A stretch of 64,000 nt of DNA from Welwitschia mirabilis. Lineage: Eukaryota > Gnetophyta > Gnetopsida > Welwitschiales. Within the stretch, counting starts at the first letter, position 1; every line of letters begins with the position of its first letter. Both the position numbers and the translations under genes were made by a program. Of this stretch, positions 22,063 to 33,915 are shown one piece after another. Under the pieces are notes generated by a model, which saw only the letters and a program-made list of their open reading frames with translations, searched no databases and was not told the origin of the DNA. Location: NCBI GenBank assembly GCA_051453625.1, contig JBOZIK010000001.1, positions 295,088,335 to 295,152,334 on the forward strand. The letters run 5' to 3'.

Positions 22063-23044
22063 CTAAAATGACTCCTAATAAATATCATAGAACTTCAAAA
22101 TGATCAAATGATAATGGTTTAGTGAAGATATTTACTAATTAATCATGATTAAAAATATATTTTAAAGATATTACTTTTGCTCTATAAGTTCTTTAATGAA
22201 ATGACATATGAGTTCAATGTGAATTGTGCAAGAATGTTTTATCAAACTATGAGCAATTTATATATCACTTGAATCACCAAACATGATTGAAAATTATACT
22301 ATTTCTATTCCAAAATCCTTTAATTTTTTCTTCATCAATAAGGTTTGAGTACAATAACATTTAATATAATGTATTTTGCCTCTATGGTAAATAATAATAT
22401 GAATTTTGTTTTTTGCTATACCACTTTGTGAAACATCTTTTAAAAAAGAAACATTCACAAATAGTACTTTTCAATCATCTTTCCATTCAACTCAAACCAT
22501 AATTATAACCTATTAAGCTTAGTGAAGAATCATATGGATATCATACACTAAAATCAATTGTACCTTTTACATTGCAAAGTATTATCTTTGTAGCTATAAT
22601 GTGAGATTCCTTTGGCTTTCCTTAATTTCTAGCATACAATCCAATACTAAATTAAATGTTAAGTCTATTAGTAGTTAAGTACAACAATCTTCTAATAATA
22701 CTTTGATAAAGGTTTTAGTCAACATCCTTACCTCCCTTATTTGAATTTAACTTTGCATTTGTAGACATAAGGGTGTTAACTCAATTTGTATTTTCTAGTT
22801 TTTCTAATTTATAAAGATTCTGTTTTTAAGTTGTCTAATTTAAAGGACTAATAACGTGCTCCCTATACTTATTATGCTCATTTGTAATTTAGAACTCATT
22901 AATTTTCCAAAATATATAGAAAGATCTTCATTTATGAATTTAAATATGATGTTATCAATATATATTCATACTAGAATAAACTCATTATTAATATCTGTTT
23001 TAATAGGGTTCTATCAATGGAATCTCTCATAATTGCATGCTAAA
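22063..23044 (-). pseudogene. Copia RT C-terminus plus RNase H, tandem copy B (5' copy)
   Basis: This block parallels copy A along its whole length. Paired landmarks on the plus strand include CTAA(T/G)AAATATCATA, AAGAATCATA(T/A)GGATAT, TTGTACCTTTTACAT, GAGATTCCTTTG and AACTCATTA..TTT..AAAAT(A/C)TATAGAAAG. The RT catalytic site reads IYIDNIIF, where the family has YVDD. It directly continues the RT N-terminal piece at 23040-23336, so this is the original copy. It is more decayed than copy A, with frequent stops. Identity between the copies looks like three quarters to four fifths. Confidence 0.82.
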
Positions 23045-23336
23045 TTAAAAAGGAAAACAATTTCTTAGACAAATTTATAGGGGGTTGTTTTAATCCATAT
23101 AGAGCTTTATGTAATCTATAAATGTCATTAGGGAAATAAGGATCTATAAAGCCTTTTGATTGATTAACATATACTTCTTTATCAATCTTCCCATTCAAGA
23201 AAGCACTTTTTACCTGCATCTCAAAAATTTCAATCTTGTTTAAATAAGCAAAGGTAAGATACATGTGAGTTGATTCTAATATAGCTACAAGAACAAAGGT
23301 CTTACCACAATTAATTCCTTCTATCTGAGGATACAT
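23040..23336 (-). pseudogene. Copia reverse transcriptase N-terminal part
   Basis: A 98-codon open frame with the classic Copia RT run: GKTFVLVAILES (family ETFAPVARLEA), then MQVKSAFLNGKIDKEVYVNQ around residues 41-60 (family MDVKSAFLNG.L.EEVY..QP), PKF-like FPNDIYRLHKALYGLKQPP around 69-86 (family V.KL.KALYGLKQAPRAW) and LSKKLFSFL. The catalytic Asp of DVKSAFL is Val in this copy. The frame lies 5' of tandem copy B and was once continuous with it. It stops where the duplicated block begins. The Met at 23336 is internal to the ancestral polyprotein and not a true start. Confidence 0.93.
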
Positions 23337-23759
23337 TTATGCCATTAATCAAGTCTTGTTTTTAGTGAGAATATTTTTATCATTTACTTTATTCCTAGAA
23401 ATTTTTTGTATGCTAACTATGTTCTTCCCAATAGGTTTTGGAATAAGAAACCACACCTAAGTTCATGTAAATTATTCTAGTTCTTATTACATGGCTAACA
23501 TCCAATGTGGATCTGACTTAGCTTCTTCAAAATTCTTTAGTTTAATTTAATAAAAAAAATAGATGTGAGCATGAAAATTTTCAAGAGAATTTGTTGTGAA
23601 TAAATCTATCTTTAAAATTTTAATGATTGATTTCAAATAATAATTATTGAGGTATTTTACATCTATTGAGTTCTTAGACTTAGAATAAACTTTATTATAA
23701 TAAAAATTTGTTGGAGCTAAATTAGCACCTCATTAGAAGAGTTAGTTTTATTAAGATCA

Positions 23760-24620
23760 TCATAAATCTTTACATTGACAAATTCTTCCACATGTAAAGT
23801 GCATTTATTATAGACTTTATATGTCCTGCTTGAATATGAGTATCCAAAAAAAATATCTTCATATGAATTTTAGTCAAACTAAGTTAAGTTCTCATAATAT
23901 TTTAATATAAAGGACTTTCTGCCAAAGATTTTAAAATATGATATATTTATTTTTGTACATTTCTAGACTTCTAATAAGTCTTGTTAGTTCTAGGCCTTAA
24001 CTAAACTCTATTGATGATATCACATGCTATGTTTATAGCTTTAGCCCAAAATGTTTTTGAAATATCGTCGTCATTTAGAATTACTCTTTTTATATACAAA
24101 AGAATACAATTTTTCTTTTTTATCACATTGCTTTGTTGAGAAGTCTTGAGGGCTAAAAATTTATGTTTGATGCCATTATTATCAAGTTAATTTTTAGATT
24201 TAATATTTTTTAATTTTCCACCATGATTACTTCTAATTCTTTTAATATTGTATCCCTTTTTAGTTCATAATTTCTTATAAATCTTTACAAAAGCATTATC
24301 AGGATTAGATTTAGCTTGTAAGAAGGTTATCCAAGTAAGGCTAGAGTGGTTATGAACCATAACTAAGATTAACATTTACCTAACAAATTTACCATTTGAA
24401 TTGATCCTATAAGATCTATATGAATAAGATCCAAGGGCATGCGTAGAGTAATATCACTTTTACTTTTGTATGAGGTCCTTGTCTATTTCTCTTATGACAA
24501 GCATCATATAGGTCTTAATAAGTGAAAGAAATTTTAGGTAACTTTCTAACATAATTGCCATTTCATATTTTCTTTAGATTTTAAAACTTTGATTATCTAG
24601 GCTTTGATGCCATAGAATAT
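23760..24620 (-). pseudogene. Copia integrase remnant
   Basis: A frame-broken reading follows GAG-pre-integrase and rve domains in order. LWHQSLDNQSF (about 24612-24580) stands for LWHRRLGH.S; DACHKRNRQ for CDAC..GKQ; PLDLIHIDLIG holds the first catalytic Asp. A stretch of about 130 codons with two stops (24340-24010) includes GYNIKRIRSNHGG, KTSQQSNVIKKKN and KTFWAKAINIACDIINR. The second catalytic Asp (RSDHGG in the family) is Asn and the Glu (VVERKN) is Lys; the first Cys of the zinc motif is Tyr. GYSYSSRTYKVYNK (about 23846-23800) is the C-terminal hallmark. Integrase would insert the cDNA into chromosomes; this copy has lost its active site. Confidence 0.9.
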
Positions 24621-24934
24621 TATCTTAAACCTGAGCTATCATGGAAGTATTCCCAAAATATTAGGTAATACTATATACATTATCTTGTCTTTTGGCTTTA
24701 AAAAAAACTTGATTTGTGGTGTTATGTATTACAGTACACATGTAATCATAAAAAACTACTTTGTGTTATTTATTACAAACTTGACTTAGAAAATTATGGT
24801 TAAGATCATTTACATATAAAACATTATCTAGGTTAGGTGGATTACCTCCACCAATGCATCTAATACCTTCAGTTCTTACTTACCATTATTTTTAAAAGCC
24901 AATTTTCCACCATCATTTTCATTACAGGTTACGA

Positions 24935-24998
24935 AGCTTGATTTTTCACTTGTCAGATGTCTTATACATTCATTATTAAGATACCAATAAGTATGATT
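24935..24998 (-). pseudogene. Copia aspartic protease active-site remnant
   Basis: The minus strand reads YWYLNNECIRHLTSEKS, matching the Copia pattern WYLDSGCSRHMTGDKS. The catalytic D-S-G is changed to N-N-E. The protease would cut the polyprotein. Flanking sequence (24998-25560) is too decayed to trace. Confidence 0.8.
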
Positions 24999-24999
24999 A

Positions 25000-26353
25000 G
25001 ATACTTTAAGAGCACTTTTAATTAAAAAAACTTTTCACGAATGTTTTGGGTATTTAAACTAAATGTTTATTTCTTTAAAACAAATTAGTTATTTTAATAA
25101 TAAACTTATAATTTTAAACCATCATGGAATAGTGGAATATGGTTTTGAAAAAAAGGAAATCTATTAGCATTAAATACTTTGGAGTTAATCTTACCATTGA
25201 TCTATTTTCACAAATCTAGTTTGAATAAAGCTAAAACAATTTAATGTTGATACTTCTTTAGGTCCTATAAATTAAATCATTGACTTGTTACAATAAGGAT
25301 TTATCATTACCTTATATGCTTTTTCAAGTTCTCTTGTTAAGTTATCAATTTCTTTGTGTTTAAGAGTTAATTTATCAACTAGGTTCTTCCTCTATTTTTT
25401 AATTTTATTAACCTTAAGAACTAATATTTGACATTCTTTATAAAGTTTTGGTTTTATATCACTTAGTGTATCTTCATTTTCAAAGGAGTTACATGGATCT
25501 AGATCATATAATATGAAGTAAAAATATCCATTAGAGATATTCTATGTCTTTCATACTTTGAGTTGCTTTTACCATCACTTCATAATCATCATCATCATCA
25601 TCCCAACTCACAGAGAGAGCCTCATTTTATTTTCATTTCTTCTCTTTCCTCTTATTAGGAAATTCATTAAGATGTATCTAAATCATTGGCATAACTATCA
25701 TTTAATGTCCTTCCTCTTGTCTTCCTTTTTCCTTAATGGTATTCTTCATTGATTCTTGTTATTTCTTCACTTGATAAAATTTTTAAATTTTCTAGGAAGA
25801 AGAGCCATTTCATCATTACTACTTACGTCATGGTTTTAGCCTTCTTTTCCTTAACATTGTGATGAGTTGTAATCAAGGCAATGCTCTTTTTCTTCATTTT
25901 TCCAAACTTTAGTTTAAAAGTATGTATATTTTCTTAAACTTCATTCAATCTTGTAATGTTTAGATCCCAGCTTTCTATAATAGAAATAACATTTGACTCA
26001 AACTTTGGGTAAGAAACTTAAAGCCTTTCTTAAAAGTCTTGATTTTTTAGCTTATTTACCTAAATCATGCATTGAATCTATAATGTTATAGTTTATAATC
26101 TTATATAGTTTTATAAATAAATTATTTATACTTGCATCTTTATCCATTTTAATGTTTTTAAATTGACTGATAAGAATTTGTAGCTTTGCTTGCTTCACTA
26201 GATTTCTTCCTTTATGAGTAGTCTCTAGGATATTTTAATCTTATTTCTCTATAGTATAATTTACTATTCTTTTCAAGTCTTCCTAGACTACAGTAGAATA
26301 AGTAACATTTAGGCCTTTGAAGTTAAGATTTATAGTAATTTTGTTATTAAAGT
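25000..26353 (-). pseudogene. Decayed gag body of the Sirevirus-like element
   Basis: This is the stretch between the recognisable gag N-terminus and the protease. It should encode the gag core and zinc knuckle, but I could not place a CCHC motif with confidence. Stops are frequent in all minus-strand frames. A 64-codon plus-strand frame here (25558-25752) is a chance shadow. Confidence 0.5.
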
Positions 26354-26554
26354 TCACTTATCCTTGCTTTTCAAGTTGATGTTTCCTAAGGAATCCATAT
26401 CTATTGGAGGGTAATACCTTTGTTTAATAGAATCCCGAATGTCTATATCAATGGATTGAATAAAAATTAGCAGCTTGGTCTTCCAATTTTCATAGTTTAA
26501 TTCATCAAATAATGGTAGCCTTGTGATGGAATTTCCCTTTATACTTTGACTCAT
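26354..26554 (-). pseudogene. Copia gag N-terminus
   Basis: A 66-codon frame begins MSQSIKGNSITRLPLFDELN and continues YENWKTKLLIFIQSIDIDI. This matches the gag N-terminal pattern of Sirevirus-like Copia (S.KG.SI.RPPLF.G.NY..WK.RM..FL.S.D). The Met lies about 50 bases from the PBS, as expected for a genuine start. The frame ends at a stop soon after IDMDSLG, so the gag is truncated. Confidence 0.85.
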
Positions 26555-26603
26555 CTATAAGGTTATTAAGCATAGATATGTCAAAATCCTTTGTTCTATA
26601 TAT

Positions 26604-26617
26604 GCTTTTGATACTAA
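26604..26617 (-). other. Primer-binding site of the Sirevirus-like element
   Basis: The plus strand GCTTTTGATACTAA corresponds to GCTCTGATACCA, the reverse complement of the tRNA-iMet PBS TGGTATCAGAGC, with transition-type changes. It is adjacent to the right LTR. Confidence 0.75.
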
Positions 26618-27754
26618 TAGATAAGATAACCAATCTTATAAGGGGTGAATATGGTGATATTTATCTTGAATCAATTTCCAAATGTGGCCTACTTTAAAAG
26701 AATATTAAATAAAATAAATATTAATCAATAAATAATAACTAAAGTAGAGATTTTTATTAATAGTGGTTAATAATGACTCTTCACCTAGTAGGCCTAATGT
26801 CTTTAGCTATACTTATTATTCCACTATACAGTTTATTAGGTTTACAATAAAACCTATTTTCAACTAATGCATTTTAGGCTAAATCCCAAAATCTTATAGA
26901 GAAATAGAAATGAAATGTAAGATGTGCATAGTTGCACTCTGCCACTCTAGATTCAGCTCAAGATGAATGGCTTAGATAGCTAGATATAATAATGAAAACT
27001 TAATGAAAAATGATATAGATCTTACAAGACTAGCTCACAGAAAATTTTTTAGAGATCAATCACATGATATTATCAAAATGAAAGTAGTGACCTTAAGTGA
27101 AATGTTCTGTATATTTAAAATACTAGGGTTTTTTATTATTTTAATAATTAATGCATGTTTTCTAGCTCTTTAGATATTTATCTAATGTAGGTAAGATGCA
27201 CTTAACATTTATATATCTTAAATAGCTACTTGTTTAATCAACCTTATAAGTATTTGATTAACTTAACAAGCATGTCCTACTATTTTTAAAAAGTTAACTA
27301 ACTTAAGTCTTAACAACCTTAGAAAAATTGAGGTCATCCTTGATTTGTTGGGCCTTAGATTTTGTCTAGTTATCCTCATAAGGATTAGTCTTCTAGTTAG
27401 TGAATTAACTAAGTTAAACTTAATCGACCTCAAAATATTTGAGGTGTCCCTTACCTTCTCAAGTTGCCCTCAGCTTTTGTATATCCATCTTCAAAAGGAT
27501 TGGTCTGCTAGTTAGGAAATTGACTAAGTTGAATTTGATCAATGTTATAAAATGTAAGGTTATCTTTGTCTAGTCTGATTATCCTCAGAATCTACTTAGT
27601 CTTTCTTAGAAATTTCTTAGCCATTCTTAGCTAGCATCCAACCTATTTCACCTGAAAAACATCTTAGAAAATACATCAAGAAGACTAATTTTTAGAGAGA
27701 AATATAAATGATAAGATAATTTTAATAATAAACAATTCTATATGCTAATAAACA
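26618..27754 (-). repeat. 5' LTR of the Sirevirus-like element
   Basis: This is the partner of 18042-19185 (see shared landmarks there). It begins beside the PBS at TAGATAAG, a decayed TG start, and its right end near 27754 is estimated from the length of the other LTR. It carries the LTR-internal 114-bp tandem repeat at 27310-27560. Confidence 0.82.
27310..27560. repeat. LTR-internal tandem repeat in the 5' LTR (about 113 bp)
   Basis: Two copies of a unit containing AAGGATT(A/G)GTCT.CTAGTTAG(T/G)(G)AA and ACTAAGTT(A/G)AA, with a third degenerate start at about 27541. It is homologous to 18755-18985. Confidence 0.75.
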
Positions 27755-30700
27755 TGATTTCTAACATTAAAAGTTAGGGATTCATACATGAAAGCATTTT
27801 TATAACATTAGGGTGTATGTCGAACTTATAACATGTAGTGGCTATATCTCTCCTGAATAGTATTATAATAAAAATTTCTTAAATAAGTGATCTAATTATA
27901 TCCAAGTCTTCAGAATCCACTAATTAGGGTATTCANNNNNNNNNNNNNNNNNNNNNNNNNNNNNNNNNNNNNNNNNNNNNNNNNNNNNNNNNNNNNNNNN
28001 NNNNNNNNNNNNNNNNNNNNNNNNNNNNNNNNNNNNNNNNNNNNNNNNNNNNNNNNNNNNNNNNNNNNNNNNNNNNNNNNNNNNNNNNNNNNNNNNNNNN
28101 NNNNNNNNNNNNNNNNNNNNNNNNNNNNNNNNNNNNNNNNNNNNNNNNNNNNNNNNNNNNNNNNNNNNNNNNNNNNNNNNNNNNNNNNNNNNNNNNNNNN
28201 NNNNNNNNNNNNNNNNNNNNNNNNNNNNNNNNNNNNNNNNNNNNNNNNNNNNNNNNNNNNNNNNNNNNNNNNNNNNNNNNNNNNNNNNNNNNNNNNNNNN
28301 NNNNNNNNNNNNNNNNNNNNNNNNNNNNNNNNNNNNNNNNNNNNNNNNNNNNNNNNNNNNNNNNNNNNNNNNNNNNNNNAAGATTTAAACCCATGAATTT
28401 TAAATGGAAAATAAGAGTTTCTCACTAATTAAACTACTATTTCATTAGTAACATATTTGTAACATCAGGTAGATAGGTATGTGTCACATAAATGCCTAGT
28501 GGCACTTAAACCCATGAAAACTATATATCTCTACTAACATAGGGGTTTGAACTTACAACTTTGTGTTTGGTATATCTAATACTTCAATGTTGTGGCAATC
28601 GATCTTAGACAATGCAATAACTATGTTACCTATATACCACGTAACAATAAATGTTTATAATTATATCTAGTTTATTTATGATATGAATTCATAGGTTTTT
28701 AAATATCTATATTTTCTATGTAAATATTACCTTTGATATCATAATTATATGGTAATTTGATATCTTATGTTTAATTAATATTAAATAAAATTTTTAATAT
28801 GGTACTCTATTTAAAGGTACAAGTGTGTACAAAAGACTTGAAACCATAGAGTTACTATCATACTTGGAAGAATAAAAGAATATTTCATATTGAAAATATA
28901 TTAAATCATTTATACATTATTTGAATTAAATCATTGTTTAAGTCGGTTTTTAAAATGACATTATATGAGTTGGTAATAGTTTAAATTTAAATGCTTAATT
29001 AATTAAAAGTTAATCTATAAAATAAGTTAATCTAATAATATAATACTCAAATGTATTGGGATAGTCTTATAATTAATAGAATTATTTCAACTATTCCCTC
29101 TTAATTTATGGGCTATAATGAAAATTTCATTTTATTTTCAATAATATTATTTTCTTAGATTTTTTTCTATCTTTAGCTTGCTATGAAACTGTAAGTATTT
29201 CTGTAAGGAAAAGGCCTTCATTAATCCATTTGTCGTAATGTAAAAGGAATTGATAATACCTTCATTTACTTATTTTTACATAGCATATAATGTTTTGTTA
29301 ATGTGTTTTGTCCATTTGATATATATATTCAATTTAATACTATACTGATTATTACACTATTATAATAAAAAAGAGTAAAGAGTACTTATCATTTTACTTT
29401 AATACAGGGATTTATTAGTAAATCATTTAAAAAAAGTATTTATTTGATAATTTCATCTATTATATAATATTTTTTTATACTATCTTGGAAAACATGATTT
29501 TACTTTTCTACTTAACCATAAGATTAAGAAGGCATCATAGAACATTTTGATTTATAAATGCAACCATTTTTATTGAATATTTGTAAATAGTAATTTCAAT
29601 TTTGGATTATTGTAAGATATCTTACTACTTCAATGGTTTCTTTAAGATGAATTATCCTTAGATTTTCTATATGCATAAAATACATGTTGATGACATATTA
29701 TATGTCTAATCTAGTATTAGATAAGTACTATAGTTTTCTAATTATTTGCCTATATTGAGTGGCATAAAACTAGAAAACACAATTATAATGGAGTTATATA
29801 ACTAAAAAGACACACAAATGGAGAGTAACATTTGTATATTTATATTTTTTAGGTTTAGTACTTCCTTAAGGCTTAACAATGACATTTTACTCTATCTTAA
29901 AGTAAGAATCAAAAGTTTGCAATTTAGATGATTAATCCTTCTTTAAAACACTAAAAACATAGAAACAAAAATTAGAAAATATTTATTTTTAAACATAGTA
30001 CATAGTTGGTGAGTGTACTTTAATGCATATGCACTAATGCAGATGCATTAATTTGAATGCATTAATACCCAAATACTAATGCATCCAATCATATAAATCT
30101 TTTTAGATTTCTAAATTTTCTTCTTCCTCAGTTCTAACTGGTTATCTATTTTAGTAATTACTTCAAATTCCTTAGAGTTAATGATGTTTTACATTTTTTG
30201 TCTCCCATAATAATGTGAATATTATAAGTTTTGATATATGATATTACAACCTAAATGAAAAAGTGATGAATTCCTTATACTATGTAATCCTAATGTATAT
30301 AGATTATAAAATTATCTTAGAATTACTTTCTATCACTCTGCATTTTTCTAAACTCAAATATTTTTATTTTGTAATTATATTTCCACTTTGTTTTGTGTAA
30401 TAAAAAATAAACAACTTTTGATAATAACCTAAAAAGTCAAATCTATAAAACCTAATCAATTGGGTTTTTTGGCTCTAAGTTAGTCAATATTGTAGTTGAT
30501 CATATGTAGTTGTAAGTCGATATTTAAACAATTATTCATAGTTACTAAAGATTTTTGTAAACCTTAATATGAAGTTTGTTATCATACCTAATTAATTACT
30601 TTATGTTATTTAAAAATGGTTTTATTTTTAGCATATTTTAGTTTTTTCAAATTTGCTAAAGCTACTTTAATGAAATTCTCTTTCTCTTATTCGATTTATA

Positions 30701-31195
30701 AATATCCATTTACTCAAATCCCATCCACTATCTTTTCAATTTCCACAAACAAGCTTGTGCTTTTTCAAGCTAGTTAATAGCCCCTTTACATAATTCTTCT
30801 AAATTTTAAATAGTATTAAAATTTTTGTATTTGTAATTATCTTATAAATTACTTAATCAAAGTATATCATTTATTCTATAATGCATTTCTAAACTACAAT
30901 TAATGTCTTTCTAGACTAAACATAAACCTTTCAATTTATTTATCTCTTTCATTCATTTTTCTCCTTTTTAAGATATCAAACTTATCTTTTGGTAAAATTA
31001 TGAAAATGTGCTTATTGAAATCTAAGGAAAGAGAAATGTATATAAACTTGCCTTGTTGAATTCAATATTAGGTATAACTGGTCAACCTGTGATGGTTATC
31101 CACTTCTAGCTTGCAGTATATGTCTTTGCTAATGCACATAAAGTTAACATCTGATCGATAATAATCCCTTGAGGCTTGTTCATATGATGGACAGA
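27755..31195. other. Unassigned AT-rich sequence with a 444-N gap
   Basis: 27936-28379 is undetermined. The remainder (28380-31195) is very AT-rich and holds no recognisable gene. A short local repeat of ATGCATTAAT/ATGCACTAAT type occurs at 30025-30085. A possible HVDDILYV reading near 29683 is discussed under rejected items. Confidence 0.4.
27936..28379. other. Assembly gap (444 N)
   Basis: Undetermined bases. The two open frames that span it on the minus strand exist only because N codons are read through. Confidence 0.99.
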
Positions 31196-31205
31196 NNNNN
31201 NNNNN
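31196..31205. other. Assembly gap (10 N)
   Basis: Ten undetermined bases directly before a G-rich tract, which may have caused the sequencing break. Confidence 0.97.
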
Positions 31206-31214
31206 TTGGTTGTA

Positions 31215-31250
31215 GGAAGGGGGAGGAGGCAGGGAGGGAGGGAGGAGGCA
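31215..31250 (+). other. G-rich tract with G-quadruplex potential
   Basis: GGAAGGGGGAGGAGG followed by CAGGGAGGGAGGGAGGAGG gives at least four G3 runs with 1-7-base loops, in a strongly AT-rich region. Confidence 0.75.
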
Positions 31251-33915
31251 ACACTAAATAATAGGAAGGGTAACTATCTACTATATAGTATGTATAAAGG
31301 TTACTAGTTGTTATTGTATCCTAGTGAAACAAATTTATGGTGAGCTTTACATAACCTAGTTTAGTGGGAACAGCTTCATCCATGATACTGCTTGAGGTAG
31401 TATTAAGTAAAGTATGCAGGTAATATAGGGAAAGTATTAAAACAATTACATACATTTATAATGAAAGAAAAGCTTACTCTCATAGTTGAGCAATGTGGAC
31501 CCTACATTATGCTCTAGTAGTATTAGATAACTAACTGCTCACACTCATATAGAAAGACTTACTTCTCATATTAGAACCTTCCAAAGGCTGTTGATAATAC
31601 ACCCCACTAGCACCTTCTAAAGTATCAGTACTAGAGTACTCCACTCGCACATACATTCCTACCATCATAGTGTTTAGTCATTACATATGTAGGATAGGTA
31701 TAATGTATTAGTCTGGGGCACTACAAGGATAGATGTTATATATAGTGTAGTTGATGTGGCATAACTCTATACACCCTGTCAATGTTGTTAGTGGTGTGCT
31801 TAATTCTATTATCCATGAGTATTATTGGATGCTTTTTAATTCTTTTTATGAAGAAAAACTTCTATCAACTTCATTATAGAGGGTAAGGTGTGGGTTATTG
31901 AGGGTAGGACATGGTCCCTAAAGCAATTAGTACAGGGGGTGCAATAGTTACATACATACTATCCTCCATGTATAATTTTACCTAGTATCAGGGTTGGTCA
32001 TGTTGGAAACTAAGTTGGCACCAAGTGAACATAGTGATAACAACTAACAACCAACTATAATCTAAATGCCCNNNNNNNNNNNNNNNNNNNNNNNNNNNCG
32101 ATCTTAAATATGAAGGTTTAACTATTCTAATCAACTATCAAGCAATTACAAATTAGATAGGGAATACTGCAAAAGTCATCGACTAGGGGAATGCATGGCT
32201 ATGCTACATTACAACCACTCTGGGTAATGTCTGTGGCTATTGTTAGTGCACATTATAATAAGTGAGAGATACTATCTATAGATGTAGATAAGAAAGGATT
32301 AATCTACTTGGCTCTATCGCTACTTGGGAACATAGCCACCACTCTTGCTACATAATTCTCTATGTTTTCCCCCCAACTAACTATTGTAAGCATGTCTAGG
32401 GTGTAGCCTATTCTTTCATGGAACATGGGTTTGCTTAAGAATACATATATTTATTGTCTACACTCAGACTAAATAACCATATGTAAAAAGGTTATGACTT
32501 GTCCCTGCACACTTTCTTACTAGAATATAAATAAGATTAAAAAATTTATCATTAAGGTAAATAATGTACTAGTTTATGTTAAAGTAAACTCCAAAATTAT
32601 GTAACTAAATAATTACTTAGTCAAGGATAGATTTCATGCCACTCCATGAACTGAGGGACTAAAAACATTTTCAATACTAATATCATCTCCTGCTAAATAA
32701 ATTATAGTTACTTCAACATTTATTAATTTTACACCTTTCAACTTGTACCTTTTATATATGATCAATTGAGTTAAATCATAGCCCAAGCTCATCCCATCAC
32801 ATTATTATTGTTTAGATTACTGATTCATATGGGAAAACACTACATCATTATATGAGTGTTCCCATTACACCTACTATTCTCTATGCTATTATCTGCCTTA
32901 ATGTGCTACCTTACTTATGATGCAACAACCTTATCATATAACAGTAGTAAGAAGGGCTCATAATATATGTATCCTAAGAGTGGAGGTTCCTATCCCCAGT
33001 ATGAAATCCTAGATAAACTAAGACCAAGGTTTTTGAGATTTTCTTACCCTTATGGAGTCATGATTCTAAGTCAATTTGTGTGGATCCTGGGCTAGAGGAC
33101 TCTTAGTATAGATGGAGATTCACTCATAGTGATGCATTCCTTGGATCCAAGTTTGCTAAAGAAGTATCTTGTGGGTTTGCAAGTTTTATTGGGCCCTATG
33201 CTTATGAGTTTTATTGGGCCCTTTCTACTTTAATAAAAGGAAAAATATTAGTGTGCACATATATCTTAAGTCCCTAGAGTTATGTTAAGTATAATAGAAT
33301 ATGTTGCAAATGGTTTCATGTCACTACACCTCCATATACACATGTAGGCTTTTTCAACTAGGATGGTTTACCTATATAATCATGTATAAATGTATTGACA
33401 AGTAACAGTCTTAAATAAATAGGTATGTACCTTACTACATAAATCATGGGCTTTACATTACCTCATCCCTAGACTTACATGAATCCAAATATGTTGAAGA
33501 CACTTAGTTACTATCAACACATTATCCTTTGTAATAGGTGGATAAGGGATGTAGGGAAATGATGGCTGGTGAAATCTAATACATAGTGGGAGTGCATATG
33601 ATAATAAAAAATAGAAGTGAGGAAAAAAAGTGGGTGTGTCGATGTGGAAGCATGTTGTGGGCATGTCAAGGTTATCTATTTATTTCTTACTATGCCTATT
33701 CATAACTTTAAGAAATAAAAAATAGGTGCATAACTCTATATAGCCACTTATATGACTACATAGGATGTATGATAATACTAATACACTAATTTGTAGGATA
33801 TGTATTTGAGTTCTATGTGGATGCACAGTTAATGGAATCAGTCATGTAAAAAGTCCACTCACTTTGCTCACATAAGAAAGAGAGCAGCTGCTCATAAATA
33901 GCAAATATAAACAAG
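31251..33915. other. Compositionally distinct block, left part
   Basis: Sequence with few A/T homopolymers, many TAG/CTA words and visibly higher G+C than the flanking elements. No gene or repeat family is recognised. Contains a 27-N gap at 32072-32098. It ends exactly where the gypsy LTR starts (33916), and similar sequence resumes after the other LTR (43822), so the gypsy element probably inserted into it. Confidence 0.5.
32072..32098. other. Assembly gap (27 N)
   Basis: Undetermined bases within the compositional block. Confidence 0.98.

Larger units (their letters stand above)
18042..27754 (-). mobile_element. Sirevirus-like Ty1/copia retrotransposon, near full length
   Basis: A 9.7-kb element with two similar LTRs of about 1.14 kb, a PBS next to the right LTR and a PPT next to the left LTR. 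In Copia order on the minus strand, internal remnants are gag (26554 leftward), protease (about 24960), integrase (24620-23760), reverse transcriptase and RNase H (23336-21050), then an env-like remnant (20277-19936). The extra ORF after pol, long LTRs and iMet PBS point to the Sirevirus (SIRE/Maximus) lineage of Copia. All coding parts carry stops, frameshifts or lost catalytic residues. No matching target-site duplication is clear. Confidence 0.88.

Noticed and set aside
27910-28425. Open frames of 153 and 171 codons.
   Set aside because: They cross the 444-N gap and have no real coding sequence.
29640-29730. A reading IHVDDILYV resembling the RT active site.
   Set aside because: Surrounding frames show no other RT motif and stop immediately after; a short match in AT-rich DNA is not enough.
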